64,000 bases of DNA, taken from Bacteroidota bacterium (GTDB lineage Bacteria; Bacteroidota; Bacteroidia; Flavobacteriales_C; GCA-002722245). This document shows, piece after piece, positions 27,883 through 36,795 of this stretch (position 1 is the first letter of the stretch; every line of letters starts with the position of its first letter). The translations under genes were made by a program, and so were the position numbers. The stretch spans positions 143,961 through 207,960 of the forward strand of contig JAPLEZ010000145.1 of NCBI GenBank assembly GCA_026390935.1. Direction: 5' to 3'. The notes below the pieces were generated by a model, which worked only from the letters and a program-made list of their open reading frames with translations, searched no databases and had not been told where the DNA came from.

Positions 27883-28716
27883 TTACAATGTTCTGTAGTT
27901 GTACATAGGGTTAAGCTCAGTGAAGTCTTTTGTTGGATTAACCGTCAAAACTGGTATTTGAGCTTCATTGGTAATCAACTCTTCTTCGTTTTGTTTGAAC
28001 ATAGGATTTAAAGTTCTGTAGTTCAAATTGATGATGGCGATCAAATCGGCATCAACGCTAACAGCGTAATGGATACAGTGTTTTGAAAAGTCACCATCTT
28101 CGCCGCTAATGGCTACTTCAAAAGGAACTTTTTGCTGAGCGAAGAATTTTTTCGCGTAAGCAATATTGGCTTCTAATTGTTTTTTGGTGAAAGGATCGTC
28201 TTCTTTATTTCCAAAAATGTGAACTGTTGAGCCCAAACGTTTGGCCATTGCCGCAGTCATATCCAGTTTTAATTTGGTTTCTGCAGAAAGGTCGATAGGG
28301 AATACAATGTTTTTATAGCTTTCAGGCACACGCTTGTCTTGAACTACGATAAACGGAATAACAGAAGCAGTGATCACTTTCATGGCGTAGCTTCCAACCA
28401 AGTGCTGAATACCTTTTCTTCCGTGAGTTCCCATGATGATCAATTGAACATCCATAGCTTCCGCTACAATAGGAATTTGTTTGATAAAATCACCAACAGC
28501 CACTTTCGCTTCGGCAGTGATGCCTGATTCGCGAATACCTTCTACAATTGGTTTTAATTTAGCCAAAACGGCTTGAACCTGAGATTCTTTTTCCACTACG
28601 TGAAGAACAATGATGTGTCCGTTCATTATTGTAGCCATCTTTTTCCCGTGATTGATAGCCGTTGTAGCAACTGAACTAAAGTCGGTTGGGATTAAAATCT
28701 TATAAGTTGTTTCCAT
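27883..28716 (-). CDS. universal stress protein with two UspA domains
   Basis: 277 residues in two tandem UspA-like domains (about 1-140 and 145-277). The first domain has the ATP-binding pattern G-x2-G-x8-G-S (IMGTHGRKGIQHLVGSYA, near residue 95). In the second the motif is degenerate (AIINLNYRTL), so only the first half is likely to bind nucleotide. It is cytoplasmic and probably induced by stress or starvation, as usual for the family. It is a single gene. Confidence 0.9.
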   Translation of the reverse strand: METTYKILIPTDFSSVATTAINHGKKMATIMNGHIIVLHVVEKESQVQAVLAKLKPIVEGIRESGITAEAKVAVGDFIKQIPIVAEAMDVQLIIMGTHGRKGIQHLVGSYAMKVITASVIPFIVVQDKRVPESYKNIVFPIDLSAETKLKLDMTAAMAKRLGSTVHIFGNKEDDPFTKKQLEANIAYAKKFFAQQKVPFEVAISGEDGDFSKHCIHYAVSVDADLIAIINLNYRTLNPMFKQNEEELITNEAQIPVLTVNPTKDFTELNPMYNYRTL

Positions 28717-28911
28717 GAAGAAGAATTAATTAATGCTTGTGCCCGGTTAATTAAGTTATGCAAAAATATATAATTAATGCATAGTGTCAATTAAGATAAT
28801 AAAAAACATGAAATAAATTTGCCTTCTTATAAAATCTGCCGAGTGAAATGGTGTGGAAAGGGAGTCAAAGTAAAAATGAATGTCTAATCAATAGATGTTT
28901 TGAGGATTATA

Positions 28912-28919
28912 TATATTTG
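28912..28919 (+). promoter_or_regulatory. -7 promoter element (TATATTTG) of the metal locus
   Basis: A perfect TAnnTTTG element ending 4 nt before the GTG at 28924. The spacing equals that at gltX and predicts a leaderless or nearly leaderless transcript for the first gene of the locus. Confidence 0.5.
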
Positions 28920-28923
28920 AAAA

Positions 28924-29298
28924 GTGATACATAGAATTGTTTCCATATTAATACTTGTAGCAGTTTTGTCGCAAAGCCTTGTTAAATCAATGCTTGTGGT
29001 GAATTATGAGGTCAATAAGACTTCTATTGCCAAAAAATATTGCGAGAACAAGGCGAAGCCAAAAATGCATTGCGATGGTAAATGTCATCTCAAAAAGCAA
29101 TTGAAAAAAGAAGAAAAAAGAGAAAAGTCGCCTTTTTCGGAAAATCAAAAGGAACAATACGAGGTACAGTTTTTTGTTGAAGACTCTGCACTCAATAACA
29201 ATCTTGATTTCCCTAACGTTGGAAACAATCCCGTGGATTATTCGTGTTCTATAAGCACGGTTGATCCCAACAAAATCTTCCAGCCGCCTAAATGTTGA
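28924..29298 (+). CDS. small exported Cys/His protein (HYC_CC_PP-like)
   Basis: 124 residues from a GTG start. An N-terminal hydrophobic segment (residues 4-26) is followed by the Cys/His cluster KKYCENKAKPKMHCDGKCHL (residues 38-57) and a Lys/Glu-rich helix. The C-terminus is FQPPKC. This layout resembles a family of short Bacteroidota proteins encoded next to metal-related outer-membrane proteins. A role in metal (copper or iron) handling is inferred from the Cys/His pattern and the neighbours. It leads a run of four or five genes on the same strand. Confidence 0.65.
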   Translation: MIHRIVSILILVAVLSQSLVKSMLVVNYEVNKTSIAKKYCENKAKPKMHCDGKCHLKKQLKKEEKREKSPFSENQKEQYEVQFFVEDSALNNNLDFPNVGNNPVDYSCSISTVDPNKIFQPPKC

Positions 29299-29341
29299 TT
29301 TCAATTCAGCAAATCACATTTATTCATTAATACATTTTTCA

Positions 29342-30415
29342 ATGCGTTTATCTTTCCTCGGATGGGCTATAGCGTTATTGCTTTGGCCATCTAAAGAGAT
29401 ATTTGCTCAGGTAGTTCGCGATAGTGTTTTTACCTGCAGCGATAATTGTTGTTGCGATATTGCCGTAGCTCCACCTGCCGGAGTGATGATCAGTCATGTT
29501 CATCGCAAAGGGGAGTGGATGCTTTCTTACCGACTGATGAATTCTGCAACAGACGGATTGCTATCGGGAAGTTCGGCGATTGCAGCCAACAGCGTTTTTA
29601 CCAATTATTTGATGTTGCCTTCCAGCGCTCAAATGAATATGCATATGTTTATGGCGATGTATGGCGTAAGCAATAAATTAACCCTGATGACCATGTTCAA
29701 TTACAATAGCATGAGCATGGAAATGGCGATTTTTTCCAATGATGCAGAGCACAATCATTCTTCAGTAGCCGGTAAAAACAATGTGATGCAAACAGCGGGT
29801 TTTGGGGATGTGAAAGTGCAGGCTTTGTATGATGTTTTAAACTCTAACAAACAGCAGTTGGTGTTTAGTCTAGGCGCTAGTCTCCCTTCAGGTAATATTT
29901 CATTGCAGGGCAATTCCAATGATCTAGTCTATACCAATAGTCGTTTGCCTTATTCCATGCAAATGGGCTCCGGAACGGTAGATGCTTTAACGGGCATTAG
30001 TTATATGTATCACAACCGTAAAATTGCCACAGGGGCGCAGTCAACCGCTGTTTTTCGCACTTACAACAACAGTGTGGGGTATCATTTGGGCAATGAATAT
30101 TCGTTGCAGGCATGGATGGCTTACAAGTACTTGAATTTTTTGAGTACTTCAGTTCGTGCTGAGTATAGCGTTGTCAATAAAATTTCAGGAAAGGATGCTT
30201 CTTTGTATGTTTATAATGAGCCCTCTGCAAATCCTGATAATTATGGCGGACAAAAACTAACTCTTTATCTTGGCTCTACCTGGCAAATAGGAAGTGGAAT
30301 TTTTAAAAACAATCAATTGGGTGTCGAATATGGATTACCAGTGTATCAATATGTGCAAGGAATACAGCCACGCGTAAGCTCTTTTTTATATGCCTCATGG
30401 GCATTTACATTTTAA
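29342..30415 (+). CDS. outer-membrane beta-barrel protein, Met/His-rich, putative metal transport
   Basis: 357 residues from the ATG at 29342, which gives a clean signal peptide ending IFAQ. An in-frame ATG at 29261 would overlap the previous gene and is not preferred. After the signal comes a Cys cluster (CSDNCCCDI, residues 33-41), then a Met/His-rich region (AQMNMHMFMAMYG, MSMEMAIFSNDAEHNHS). The alternating pattern and the terminal WAFTF fit an outer-membrane barrel. The Met/His/Cys content suggests copper. The family is not certain; outer-membrane transporter is the best guess. Confidence 0.65.
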   Translation: MRLSFLGWAIALLLWPSKEIFAQVVRDSVFTCSDNCCCDIAVAPPAGVMISHVHRKGEWMLSYRLMNSATDGLLSGSSAIAANSVFTNYLMLPSSAQMNMHMFMAMYGVSNKLTLMTMFNYNSMSMEMAIFSNDAEHNHSSVAGKNNVMQTAGFGDVKVQALYDVLNSNKQQLVFSLGASLPSGNISLQGNSNDLVYTNSRLPYSMQMGSGTVDALTGISYMYHNRKIATGAQSTAVFRTYNNSVGYHLGNEYSLQAWMAYKYLNFLSTSVRAEYSVVNKISGKDASLYVYNEPSANPDNYGGQKLTLYLGSTWQIGSGIFKNNQLGVEYGLPVYQYVQGIQPRVSSFLYASWAFTF

Positions 30416-30425
30416 ATAATAATTT

Positions 30426-31205
30426 ATGTCGAAAAAAATAATTTATATGTTTTTGATCTTCGGACTAGGATTTTCTTCTTGTGAGAAACCTAATCCCGAT
30501 GATGAGGACAAAGACGAGCAAAAACCAGTTCCCACAGGGACTCTGCGTTTTCATTTGCATACCTACGTTGAGAACAACGAAGTAGATGGCTATAATATCT
30601 CTTATACCACTGATGCCGGCCGACAAATATCGCTGTCCATCGCTCAGGTATATATTTCAAATGTACAGGTGGTAAAATTAGATGGATCGGTAATTAATTT
30701 GCCAGATACAATTCTACTTAAGACCTTAGCGGACGAAACGTATACCGTTGGCAAAGTTCCTGTGGGAAATTACAAAGGTATACGCTTTAAGGTGGGACTG
30801 AGCGCGGCCTATGATGCACAAAACCCTGTGCTATCGAAAGATTCGGCTGCGCTCAACCACTCTGAAATGTGGTTTGGAAATACCGCTCAATCCGATGGTT
30901 ATATTTTTATGAATGTGCAGGGCTCTGTAGATACTACTTCAGATCTTTCGGGCGTAATGATGCCTTTCATATATAAAGTTGGTACGGCCAGCAATTATGT
31001 TTCTGTAAACATGCCGGAGCAAAATTTTTCTATCCTTGAAAATCAGGTGGAATATGCGCACATGGTTTTGGATTGCAGCAAATTGTTTAACGGAATAAAA
31101 CTGAATGAAGCAGCCAATCTTTCCCTTGCAGGCAAAGCAGATAACAACAGCGCCCTTGCTCAGAAAATAGCAGCCAACATCCCATTAATGTTTAAGCTCG
31201 AATGA
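30426..31205 (+). CDS. MbnP-like lipoprotein
   Basis: 259 residues with a lipoprotein signal (LGFSSC, Cys 19) and an acidic linker (DDEDKDE). The body has the MbnP-like pattern: LRFHLHTYVENNEV, ISLSIAQVYISNVQVVKLDGS, a GNYKGIRFKVGLS segment, and ALNHSEMWFGNTAQSDGYIFMNVQG. MbnP proteins are periplasmic or surface copper-binding partners, first named in methanobactin operons. The stop overlaps the start of the next gene by 4 bp, so the two genes are coupled. Confidence 0.75.
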   Translation: MSKKIIYMFLIFGLGFSSCEKPNPDDEDKDEQKPVPTGTLRFHLHTYVENNEVDGYNISYTTDAGRQISLSIAQVYISNVQVVKLDGSVINLPDTILLKTLADETYTVGKVPVGNYKGIRFKVGLSAAYDAQNPVLSKDSAALNHSEMWFGNTAQSDGYIFMNVQGSVDTTSDLSGVMMPFIYKVGTASNYVSVNMPEQNFSILENQVEYAHMVLDCSKLFNGIKLNEAANLSLAGKADNNSALAQKIAANIPLMFKLE

Positions 31206-31585
31206 TAAGAGGAGCGACATGTTTTTTATTCTTTTTTCTGGCGGCCTGTACCTACGAAAAGATAGAGCCGGTGAAAGATTGTGGATTGCCGGAAACGGTG
31301 TCTTTTAGCAAAGATGTTTTGCCTTTGTTGAATGCCAATTGCAGTTATGCAGGGTGTCATTCGGGCGTTTCTCCGGCAGGCGGATTGGATTTAGCGGATT
31401 CCGTTGCATACAAAGAATTATTAAAGCCCGGAAGTGGATATGTGGATACTTTAAATCCATCGTTCAGCATCTTGTATGCGCAAATGAAATCCACTTCCAA
31501 TCCAATGCCACCCAGCGGAAAACTGGATGATTGCAAATTGCAGTTGATCTTAAAATGGCTTGAACAAAAAGCCAAAAATAATTAA
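31202..31585 (+). CDS. cytochrome c-like lipoprotein with CX4CH motif
   Basis: 127 residues. A lipoprotein signal (FFLAAC) is followed by VLPLLNANCSYAGCHSG, a CX4CH haem-attachment motif instead of the usual CX2CH, and a Met-containing segment (MKSTSNPMPPSGKLDD) that can give the distal ligand. It is probably a membrane-anchored periplasmic electron carrier. It is translationally coupled to the MbnP-like gene. A related protein is encoded at 57154-57513. Confidence 0.72.
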   Translation: MIRGATCFLFFFLAACTYEKIEPVKDCGLPETVSFSKDVLPLLNANCSYAGCHSGVSPAGGLDLADSVAYKELLKPGSGYVDTLNPSFSILYAQMKSTSNPMPPSGKLDDCKLQLILKWLEQKAKNN

Positions 31586-31602
31586 TTAGAAAACTTAAAA
31601 TC

Positions 31603-34167
31603 ATGAACTCAAAAAATATACATTTTTTAAGCGCATTAATGCTGCTTATATCTCACATTTCATTTGCCCATTTTGGCCAGAGAGGTCCACTCGGAGGAAC
31701 CGCAACTATAGGGTACACTTATGATACTCTTGTATGTATTGGTACTGCTGAAGGTGGTATTTTCTTCAGCACCAATTCCAATACTACAGCCTGGTCGGTG
31801 AAACCTGTTGGCTTACACAGTGGAAAAATCACAGCCATAACCCATTCGGGAAAATATCTTTTCACCGGAACGGCTGAAACAGGGGTATACCGTTATACTG
31901 GTTTTGTGGGCAGCGACCGCTACTGGGAAAAAGTAAGCAGTGGCTTGACCAATACTAAGATTAAGTCGTTGGCTGCGATTGACTCCATTACTGTAGTAGT
32001 TGGTACCGATGGCGGCGGATTGTTTAAAACCAAAAATAAAGGCGCAAGCTGGACAGCAATAAACAACGTATCATTGAACAGCAAAGTGATTACTGCAATT
32101 GTAAATGCAGGCGCACGACTCCTCCTTTCAACACAGGATGGCGGCGTGTTTTTCTCTGATGACAAAGGAGATACCTGGCAAAGCTTTAATGATGTAAACA
32201 CTGCAGGCATCGCAGGAACCAACATGCTTTCGTACAATGCCACCAGCGACGAGCTTCTGGTGTTGAACAACAGCGGTTTGTTTATTGCGGGCAGCGCAAG
32301 TACTGTCAACACAGCCAACTACAGTGCTGTAACAGCTCTTGCCAATACAATTATCAAAGACATCGATAACAATGGAACTACATGGATCATCGCTACCGAT
32401 AAAGGGGTATATACATCTGCTTCAGGAAGCATCAGTTTCTCTGCTCAAAACAATGGTTTGCCAAGTACCAACGTAAATGTGGTGGTGGCTTTTAAACTTA
32501 AATCACGTTTTATTGCCGGAGTTGATCACGAAACAATGTACAAATCAAATGACACTGGCATCAGCTGGAGCGCAGTAAATACAGGATTTAACAATCTTGC
32601 TACTTACGCGATGTTTACCAACGGAGTGAATTTTGTGGTGGCTGCTACCGAAAGAGGTGTGCACATAAGCACCGATTTTGGCGCCAATTACAAGATTCTG
32701 AACAAAGGCCTTAGCGACAGTTTGAATGTAAGCGATATTACTTTATTTGGAACCAAATTGCTGGCTACCACTAAAACGGGAGTTTTCCTAAGCGCCGATA
32801 CAGCCAAAAACTGGAGCGATATCAGCGGAGCTATTGGCAGCGTTCCTATAAAGAAAGTTTTTTCTTCTGCTTCCTATGCATATGTAATTACTGCCGATGG
32901 GAAAGTTTACCAGTCGGATTTGGTAAACGGATGGACCTTGATTCAAACCGGCTTACCACTAAATGTAAAAACTAGCTCTCTGGCTTTTTATGAGGGCAAA
33001 ATCATCTTGGGAGCTTATGGTGACGGAGTATATACAGCTGATGAAGCTTTCAGCAGCTGGACAGCCCTAAATACAGGACTTACCAACAAGAATGTAACAT
33101 CAGTTACAACCTTGGTAAGAGCAGCTGGAACCAAATTGTTTGCTGGAACCGATGGAGCAGGGGTGTTTGTGGCTGATGTGGTTTCAAGCAACTGGACAGC
33201 TACTTCTCCTACATCCATTTCCCATACTACCATGATTAATCTTGACGGAAGCAAAATTGAAGCTATGGCTACTTACGGCGGATATGTGTTTGCCAGCTAT
33301 CAGGGCGGATTGTTAACTACCAAGGATTTCGGTCAAACCTGGGTTGCTGGTGGTAACCAGTTTAATTTGCCGAGTTATACGCATGTTAGCAAAATTTCTT
33401 GTGTTACCACCCGTGTTTATGTAGTAACCGATAACAATGGTTTGTATTCTAATGCGCTTTCAGAACTTGATCCTGTCGCAAGTATTTCAGAAGCGCAAAA
33501 TTTACTATGTAACAATACCTGCAATGGAACAGCAGCAGCAACTGTTGTGGCAGGAAGTGGAGCCGTTTCTTATTTGTGGAGCAATGGACAAACATCAGCT
33601 ACTGCCACCGGTTTGTGTGCAGGTAAATATGTTGTAACGGTAACCGTTGGAGTAGAAACAGCCACCGACAGTATTGTAATTAGCGAACCAGCTGCTTTGA
33701 GCGTTGTGCTTTCTTCTGTGGCAAGCTCAGGCAGCAATGGTGAGGCTTCTGCTTTAGTTTCAGGCGGAAAAGCACCTTACAGCTACGCATGGAGCAATGG
33801 CAAAGACAGCTCAGCTATTGTAAATCTTGCGCCTGGTAAATACGATCTTACTATTAGTGATGCTAATGGCTGTACTCTGGATACCAGCGTAAACATTGTT
33901 TCTTCTAACGGTGTTATGGCATTGGAAAACAATGTTGTTAATGTTTTCCCTAATCCAAGCAACGGTAAAGTAATTTTGGATCTTTCATCACTAAAAGGAT
34001 CAGTTCAAAGCATTGCAGTATATGATGTTACCGGAAGAATGATTCAAAATCACGCGTCGGTACATGTCTCTTCATTTGCATTGGATATCAACGGTATCGC
34101 AGGCGTTTACTTTATCAGAGTAAGCACTGGGGATGCTGTAATTGTTTCAAGAGTAATTGTAGAATAA
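31603..34167 (+). CDS. T9SS-exported propeller protein with SprB-type repeats
   Basis: 854 residues. A signal peptide precedes about 600 residues of BNR/photosystem-II-stability-like propeller repeats (GTADGGvF-S-d-G-tW pattern). Two SprB-like repeats follow at about 640-770 (SYLWSNGQTSATATGLCAGKY and YSYAWSNGKDSSAIVNLAPGKY). The last 75 residues are a T9SS type A sorting domain (VFPNPSNGK ... GVYFIRVSTGD). It should be exported by the type IX system and attached to the cell surface. It lies 17 bp behind the cytochrome-like gene and is followed by a strong terminator, so it may be the last gene of the metal locus. Confidence 0.85.
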   Translation: MNSKNIHFLSALMLLISHISFAHFGQRGPLGGTATIGYTYDTLVCIGTAEGGIFFSTNSNTTAWSVKPVGLHSGKITAITHSGKYLFTGTAETGVYRYTGFVGSDRYWEKVSSGLTNTKIKSLAAIDSITVVVGTDGGGLFKTKNKGASWTAINNVSLNSKVITAIVNAGARLLLSTQDGGVFFSDDKGDTWQSFNDVNTAGIAGTNMLSYNATSDELLVLNNSGLFIAGSASTVNTANYSAVTALANTIIKDIDNNGTTWIIATDKGVYTSASGSISFSAQNNGLPSTNVNVVVAFKLKSRFIAGVDHETMYKSNDTGISWSAVNTGFNNLATYAMFTNGVNFVVAATERGVHISTDFGANYKILNKGLSDSLNVSDITLFGTKLLATTKTGVFLSADTAKNWSDISGAIGSVPIKKVFSSASYAYVITADGKVYQSDLVNGWTLIQTGLPLNVKTSSLAFYEGKIILGAYGDGVYTADEAFSSWTALNTGLTNKNVTSVTTLVRAAGTKLFAGTDGAGVFVADVVSSNWTATSPTSISHTTMINLDGSKIEAMATYGGYVFASYQGGLLTTKDFGQTWVAGGNQFNLPSYTHVSKISCVTTRVYVVTDNNGLYSNALSELDPVASISEAQNLLCNNTCNGTAAATVVAGSGAVSYLWSNGQTSATATGLCAGKYVVTVTVGVETATDSIVISEPAALSVVLSSVASSGSNGEASALVSGGKAPYSYAWSNGKDSSAIVNLAPGKYDLTISDANGCTLDTSVNIVSSNGVMALENNVVNVFPNPSNGKVILDLSSLKGSVQSIAVYDVTGRMIQNHASVHVSSFALDINGIAGVYFIRVSTGDAVIVSRVIVE

Positions 34168-34177
34168 GTTTTTAATT

Positions 34178-34214
34178 AGAAAGGGGGCAGATTTTTCTGT
34201 CCCCTTTCTTTTTT
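34178..34214 (+). terminator. intrinsic terminator after the T9SS propeller gene
   Basis: AGAAAGGGGGCAGA pairs with TCTGTCCCCTTTCT around a short T-rich loop (one mismatch), followed by a T run. Confidence 0.9.
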
Positions 34215-34226
34215 CAATCATAAAAT

Positions 34227-34234
34227 TATCTTTG
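34227..34234 (+). promoter_or_regulatory. -7 promoter element (TATCTTTG) of the DUF1016 gene
   Basis: A TAnnTTTG match between the upstream terminator and the DUF1016 remnant, 45 nt before its start codon. Confidence 0.4.
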
Positions 34235-34279
34235 TGGGGCTTAATTAAACGAGTCGCCTGACTCCCTAAACAAAATTTT

Positions 34280-35196
34280 ATGGTATTAAAAAACGAACTC
34301 ATTGTTCAAATTAAGAGCATTATTGCTCAGTCTCAAGAGAACGCTATTCGCTCGGTTGATTTCCAAAGAGTGTTGATGTACTGGAACGTTGGCAAAACTA
34401 TTTTAGAAGAAGAGCAAGAAGGAAAACAAAGGGCAAATTACGGCCAATTTTTAATAAAGAATCTTGCGGCAGCTTTACAGCCGGAATTTGGCAGCGGCTT
34501 TTCAGTGCGGCAATTGGAGCGTTATCGGCAGTTTTACAGGGCCTTTCCAAATGCGTCCGCACTGCGGACGCATTTGAGTTGGATGAGGTCATCCACCTGT
34601 TCCACACAACCCTTCAGGCCCTCGGCATCCAGGCAAGTAACAAAGAAGATATAATTGCAATGGCTCGTGGTGAAAAAATTCCGGACAAAGCCAGCGATAT
34701 TATTAAGGATCCAATGGTTCTTGAGTTTTTGGGACTAAAGCAGAATGCGTCTTATTATGAAAAAGATTTTGAACAAGCGATCATCACGCATTTACAAGAT
34801 TTTTTATTGGAGATGGGAAATGGATTTTCTTTTGTGGCCCGTCAGCAGCGCATCCATTTAGAAGGAGATGAATTTTTTGTTGATTTGGTTTTTTACAATC
34901 GTTTATTGCGTTGTTTTGTGATCATTGAAATTAAAACGCATAAATTGACCCATCAGGATTTAGGTCAGTTGCAAATGTATGTCAACTACTTTGACCGTAC
35001 TCAGTGTTTGCCCGATGAAAACCCCAGTATTGGAATTTTACTTTGTGCCGATAAAAATAATGCGGTGGTGAAATATACCTTGCCGTCAGATAATAAAACA
35101 ATTGTCGCTACTCAGTATCATTTATATCTTCCTACAGAGGAGCAGCTTACCAAAGAACTTAAACAGGAGTGGAATCGATTCAATCAGAAAAAGTAA
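34280..35196 (+). pseudogene. DUF1016 / YhcG-type PD-(D/E)XK nuclease, decayed
   Basis: The N-terminal DUF1016 domain (34280 to about 34577; VLMYWNVGKTILEEEQEGKQ, FSVRQLERYRQFYRAFPN) ends in SALRTHLSW. The next conserved part (from about 34635; DIIKDPMVLEFLGL, YEKDFEQAIITHLQDFLLEMG) is in another frame. The linking region of roughly 60-80 residues that follows LSW in relatives is missing or replaced by unrelated sequence. The C-terminal nuclease core is intact (GDEFFVDLVFYNRLLRCFVIIEIKT). A 27-bp palindrome (34549-34575) sits at the end of the conserved N-terminal part. The remnant may still give a C-terminal protein starting at 34579 (205 residues). The family is often linked to restriction or defence loci. 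Confidence 0.75.
34549..34575. repeat. 27-bp palindrome at the DUF1016 break
   Basis: AAATGCGTCCGCA, one C, then TGCGGACGCATTT. The left half codes for a normal part of the DUF1016 domain (NASALR). The break in homology follows directly, so hairpin-driven deletion is plausible. Confidence 0.75.
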
Positions 35197-35232
35197 AACT
35201 ATTTTTGAAAAGAGTATTTTTACAGAACAATT

Positions 35233-35823
35233 ATGATCTCATTTGAATTTTCGCAACAGGAACAAAGCATCCAGCCTCATTTAGAAAAAGAGGAAAAGCT
35301 TTTATGGATAGGCATTCCCAAACAAGGAATCTTATTTTCCTGGTTCGATATTTTTTTAATTCCATTTAGTTTGGCCTGGGGCGGTTTCGCTATTTTTTGG
35401 GAATACATGGCCTTGCAAATTGTATCAGAGGGCGAACCATTTTTTGAATATATTTTTCCCATTGTTGGTATTCCCTTCGTCATCATTGGTTTTCAGTTGA
35501 TGATAGGGCGCTTTTTTTCTGATAAGAGAAGAAGAGCAAATACCATTTATGCCCTTACCAATCAAAGGGTTTTGTTTCAACAGAAAGAAGAAATCTGGTA
35601 TTACAAATTGGAAGACATAAAGAACATTAATGTGTCGGAAAGGAAAGACGGTTCGGGAACTATTTTCTTTTCTGACGTTTATTCCCCTGTCCTGAATATT
35701 GAAACCATCAACTGGCCTTCACGGAAAAAACAAAAACCACAACCAACATCTTTTGATAAAATCCAGGAAGTACGGGTGGTTTACGAGAAGATTCTAAAAG
35801 CGCAAAGTAATAAAATTCCTTAA
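35233..35823 (+). CDS. membrane protein with bacterial PH domain
   Basis: 196 residues. A cytoplasmic N-terminus (about 40 residues) is followed by two membrane segments (about 43-62 and 75-98). A bacterial PH-like domain follows, with the characteristic NTIYALTNQRVLFQQ stretch near residue 112 and the WYYKLEDIKNINV strand. The domain is related to the YdbS/YdbT group; its role is unknown. It lies between the DUF1016 remnant and the arsenic cluster and shows no clear link to either. Confidence 0.75.
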   Translation: MISFEFSQQEQSIQPHLEKEEKLLWIGIPKQGILFSWFDIFLIPFSLAWGGFAIFWEYMALQIVSEGEPFFEYIFPIVGIPFVIIGFQLMIGRFFSDKRRRANTIYALTNQRVLFQQKEEIWYYKLEDIKNINVSERKDGSGTIFFSDVYSPVLNIETINWPSRKKQKPQPTSFDKIQEVRVVYEKILKAQSNKIP

Positions 35824-35842
35824 ACACTTTTTTGTTTTCAAT

Positions 35843-35872
35843 TAATATCGTAATATTGCAATATAGATATAT
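35843..35872. promoter_or_regulatory. candidate ArsR operator
   Basis: An AT-rich imperfect inverted repeat around TATTGCAATA lies 10-30 nt upstream of the arsR start. Its size and position suit autorepression by the encoded ArsR protein. No consensus can be verified from one copy. Confidence 0.35.
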
Positions 35873-35876
35873 AGCA

Positions 35877-36206
35877 ATGGGAATTTCAAAAACCGAACAT
35901 TTTACCGAAAAGCAAAACGAACTGGCTTCTTTAATGAAGGCATTGGCACATCCAGCGCGTATTGCAATAATTGAGCATATCATAAAAGTAAACGCCTGCA
36001 TATGCAACGATATAGTGAACGAACTGCCGCTGGCCCAACCCACTATTTCGCAGCATTTAAAAGAGTTGAAAAACGCAGGGATCATCAAGGGAAATATTGA
36101 AGGAAATGCCATTTGTTACTGCATCGACGAAAAAGTGATTGCCAAATTGCAAAAAATATTTTCGGGTTATGAAATGAAAATTGAAAAGAAAAGATCTTGT
36201 TGTTAG
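35877..36206 (+). CDS. arsR: ArsR-family transcriptional repressor
   Basis: 109 residues from the ATG at 35877; an upstream in-frame ATG (35832) would extend into the probable operator and is not preferred. The winged helix-turn-helix is typical: LMKALAHPARIAIIEHI, then CICNDIVNELPLAQPTISQHLKELKNAG. The CIC pair at about residues 41-43 lies at the start of the recognition region, where As(III) is bound in classical ArsR (CVC), and the protein ends in CC. It probably represses the downstream arsenic genes in the absence of arsenite. Confidence 0.9.
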   Translation: MGISKTEHFTEKQNELASLMKALAHPARIAIIEHIIKVNACICNDIVNELPLAQPTISQHLKELKNAGIIKGNIEGNAICYCIDEKVIAKLQKIFSGYEMKIEKKRSCC

Positions 36207-36304
36207 ACTTAAAAATCAAAAAGATGAAATATTCATTATTCCAAAACGAAATAATTACAGATAATGAACATTCCATCTGACCCTAAAAATTAAATTATAT
36301 ACAG

Positions 36305-36778
36305 ATGAAACTATCCCAAATCAAAAACATTTTAACTTCTTTAGAAGCGGTTAATTTTGAATTACCAGACGGAACAATGGTTCCTGTGCATTATCATGTA
36401 ACGGAAGTCGGACAAATAACCAAAAACTTTATTGATTGCGGCGGCACCATCCGACAAGAAAAGAAAGTGAATTTTCAATTGTGGGAAGCCAATGATACCG
36501 ATCATCGCTTGGCGGCGCAAAAGCTTTTGAAAATTATTGCCCTTTCCGAAAAGGCTTTAAACATTGAAGATGCAGAGGTTGAGGTGGAATATCAAACCAC
36601 AACAATTGGCAAATACGGCGTGGAATTTAATGGAAAAAACTTTGAGCTGGTTTCATTAAGCACTGCTTGTTTGGCGAGCGACAGTTGTGGAATTCCTGCT
36701 GAAAAAATGAAACTGAATTTAGTGGATTTGGGAGCAAAGGAATCTTCTTGTTGTGCGCCTGGAGGCGGCTGTTGTTAA
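36305..36778 (+). CDS. DUF6428 family protein, arsenic-cluster associated
   Basis: 157 residues. The N-terminal half (VPVHYHVTEVGQITKNFIDCGGTIR, VNFQLWEANDTDHRL) matches the DUF6428 family, which is found next to arsR genes in Bacteroidota. The C-terminus is a thiol-rich tail (ESSCCAPGGGCC) that could bind As(III) or another soft metal. The exact function is unknown; binding or delivery of a metalloid is inferred from the tail and the neighbours. Confidence 0.75.
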   Translation: MKLSQIKNILTSLEAVNFELPDGTMVPVHYHVTEVGQITKNFIDCGGTIRQEKKVNFQLWEANDTDHRLAAQKLLKIIALSEKALNIEDAEVEVEYQTTTIGKYGVEFNGKNFELVSLSTACLASDSCGIPAEKMKLNLVDLGAKESSCCAPGGGCC

Positions 36779-36795
36779 CTTACATAGAGGCCGGG

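Noticed and set aside
29261-29341. Upstream start for the outer-membrane protein gene
   Set aside because: The extra 27 residues overlap the preceding gene and would place a polar stretch before the signal peptide.
28924-31585. Methanobactin biosynthesis cluster
   Set aside because: An MbnP-like gene is present, but no precursor peptide or MbnB/MbnC genes were recognised.
36224-36280. 18-codon ORF between arsR and the DUF6428 gene (MKYSLFQNEIITDNEHSI)
   Set aside because: Very short, without promoter evidence or known family; could be a leader peptide, but nothing supports it beyond the open frame.
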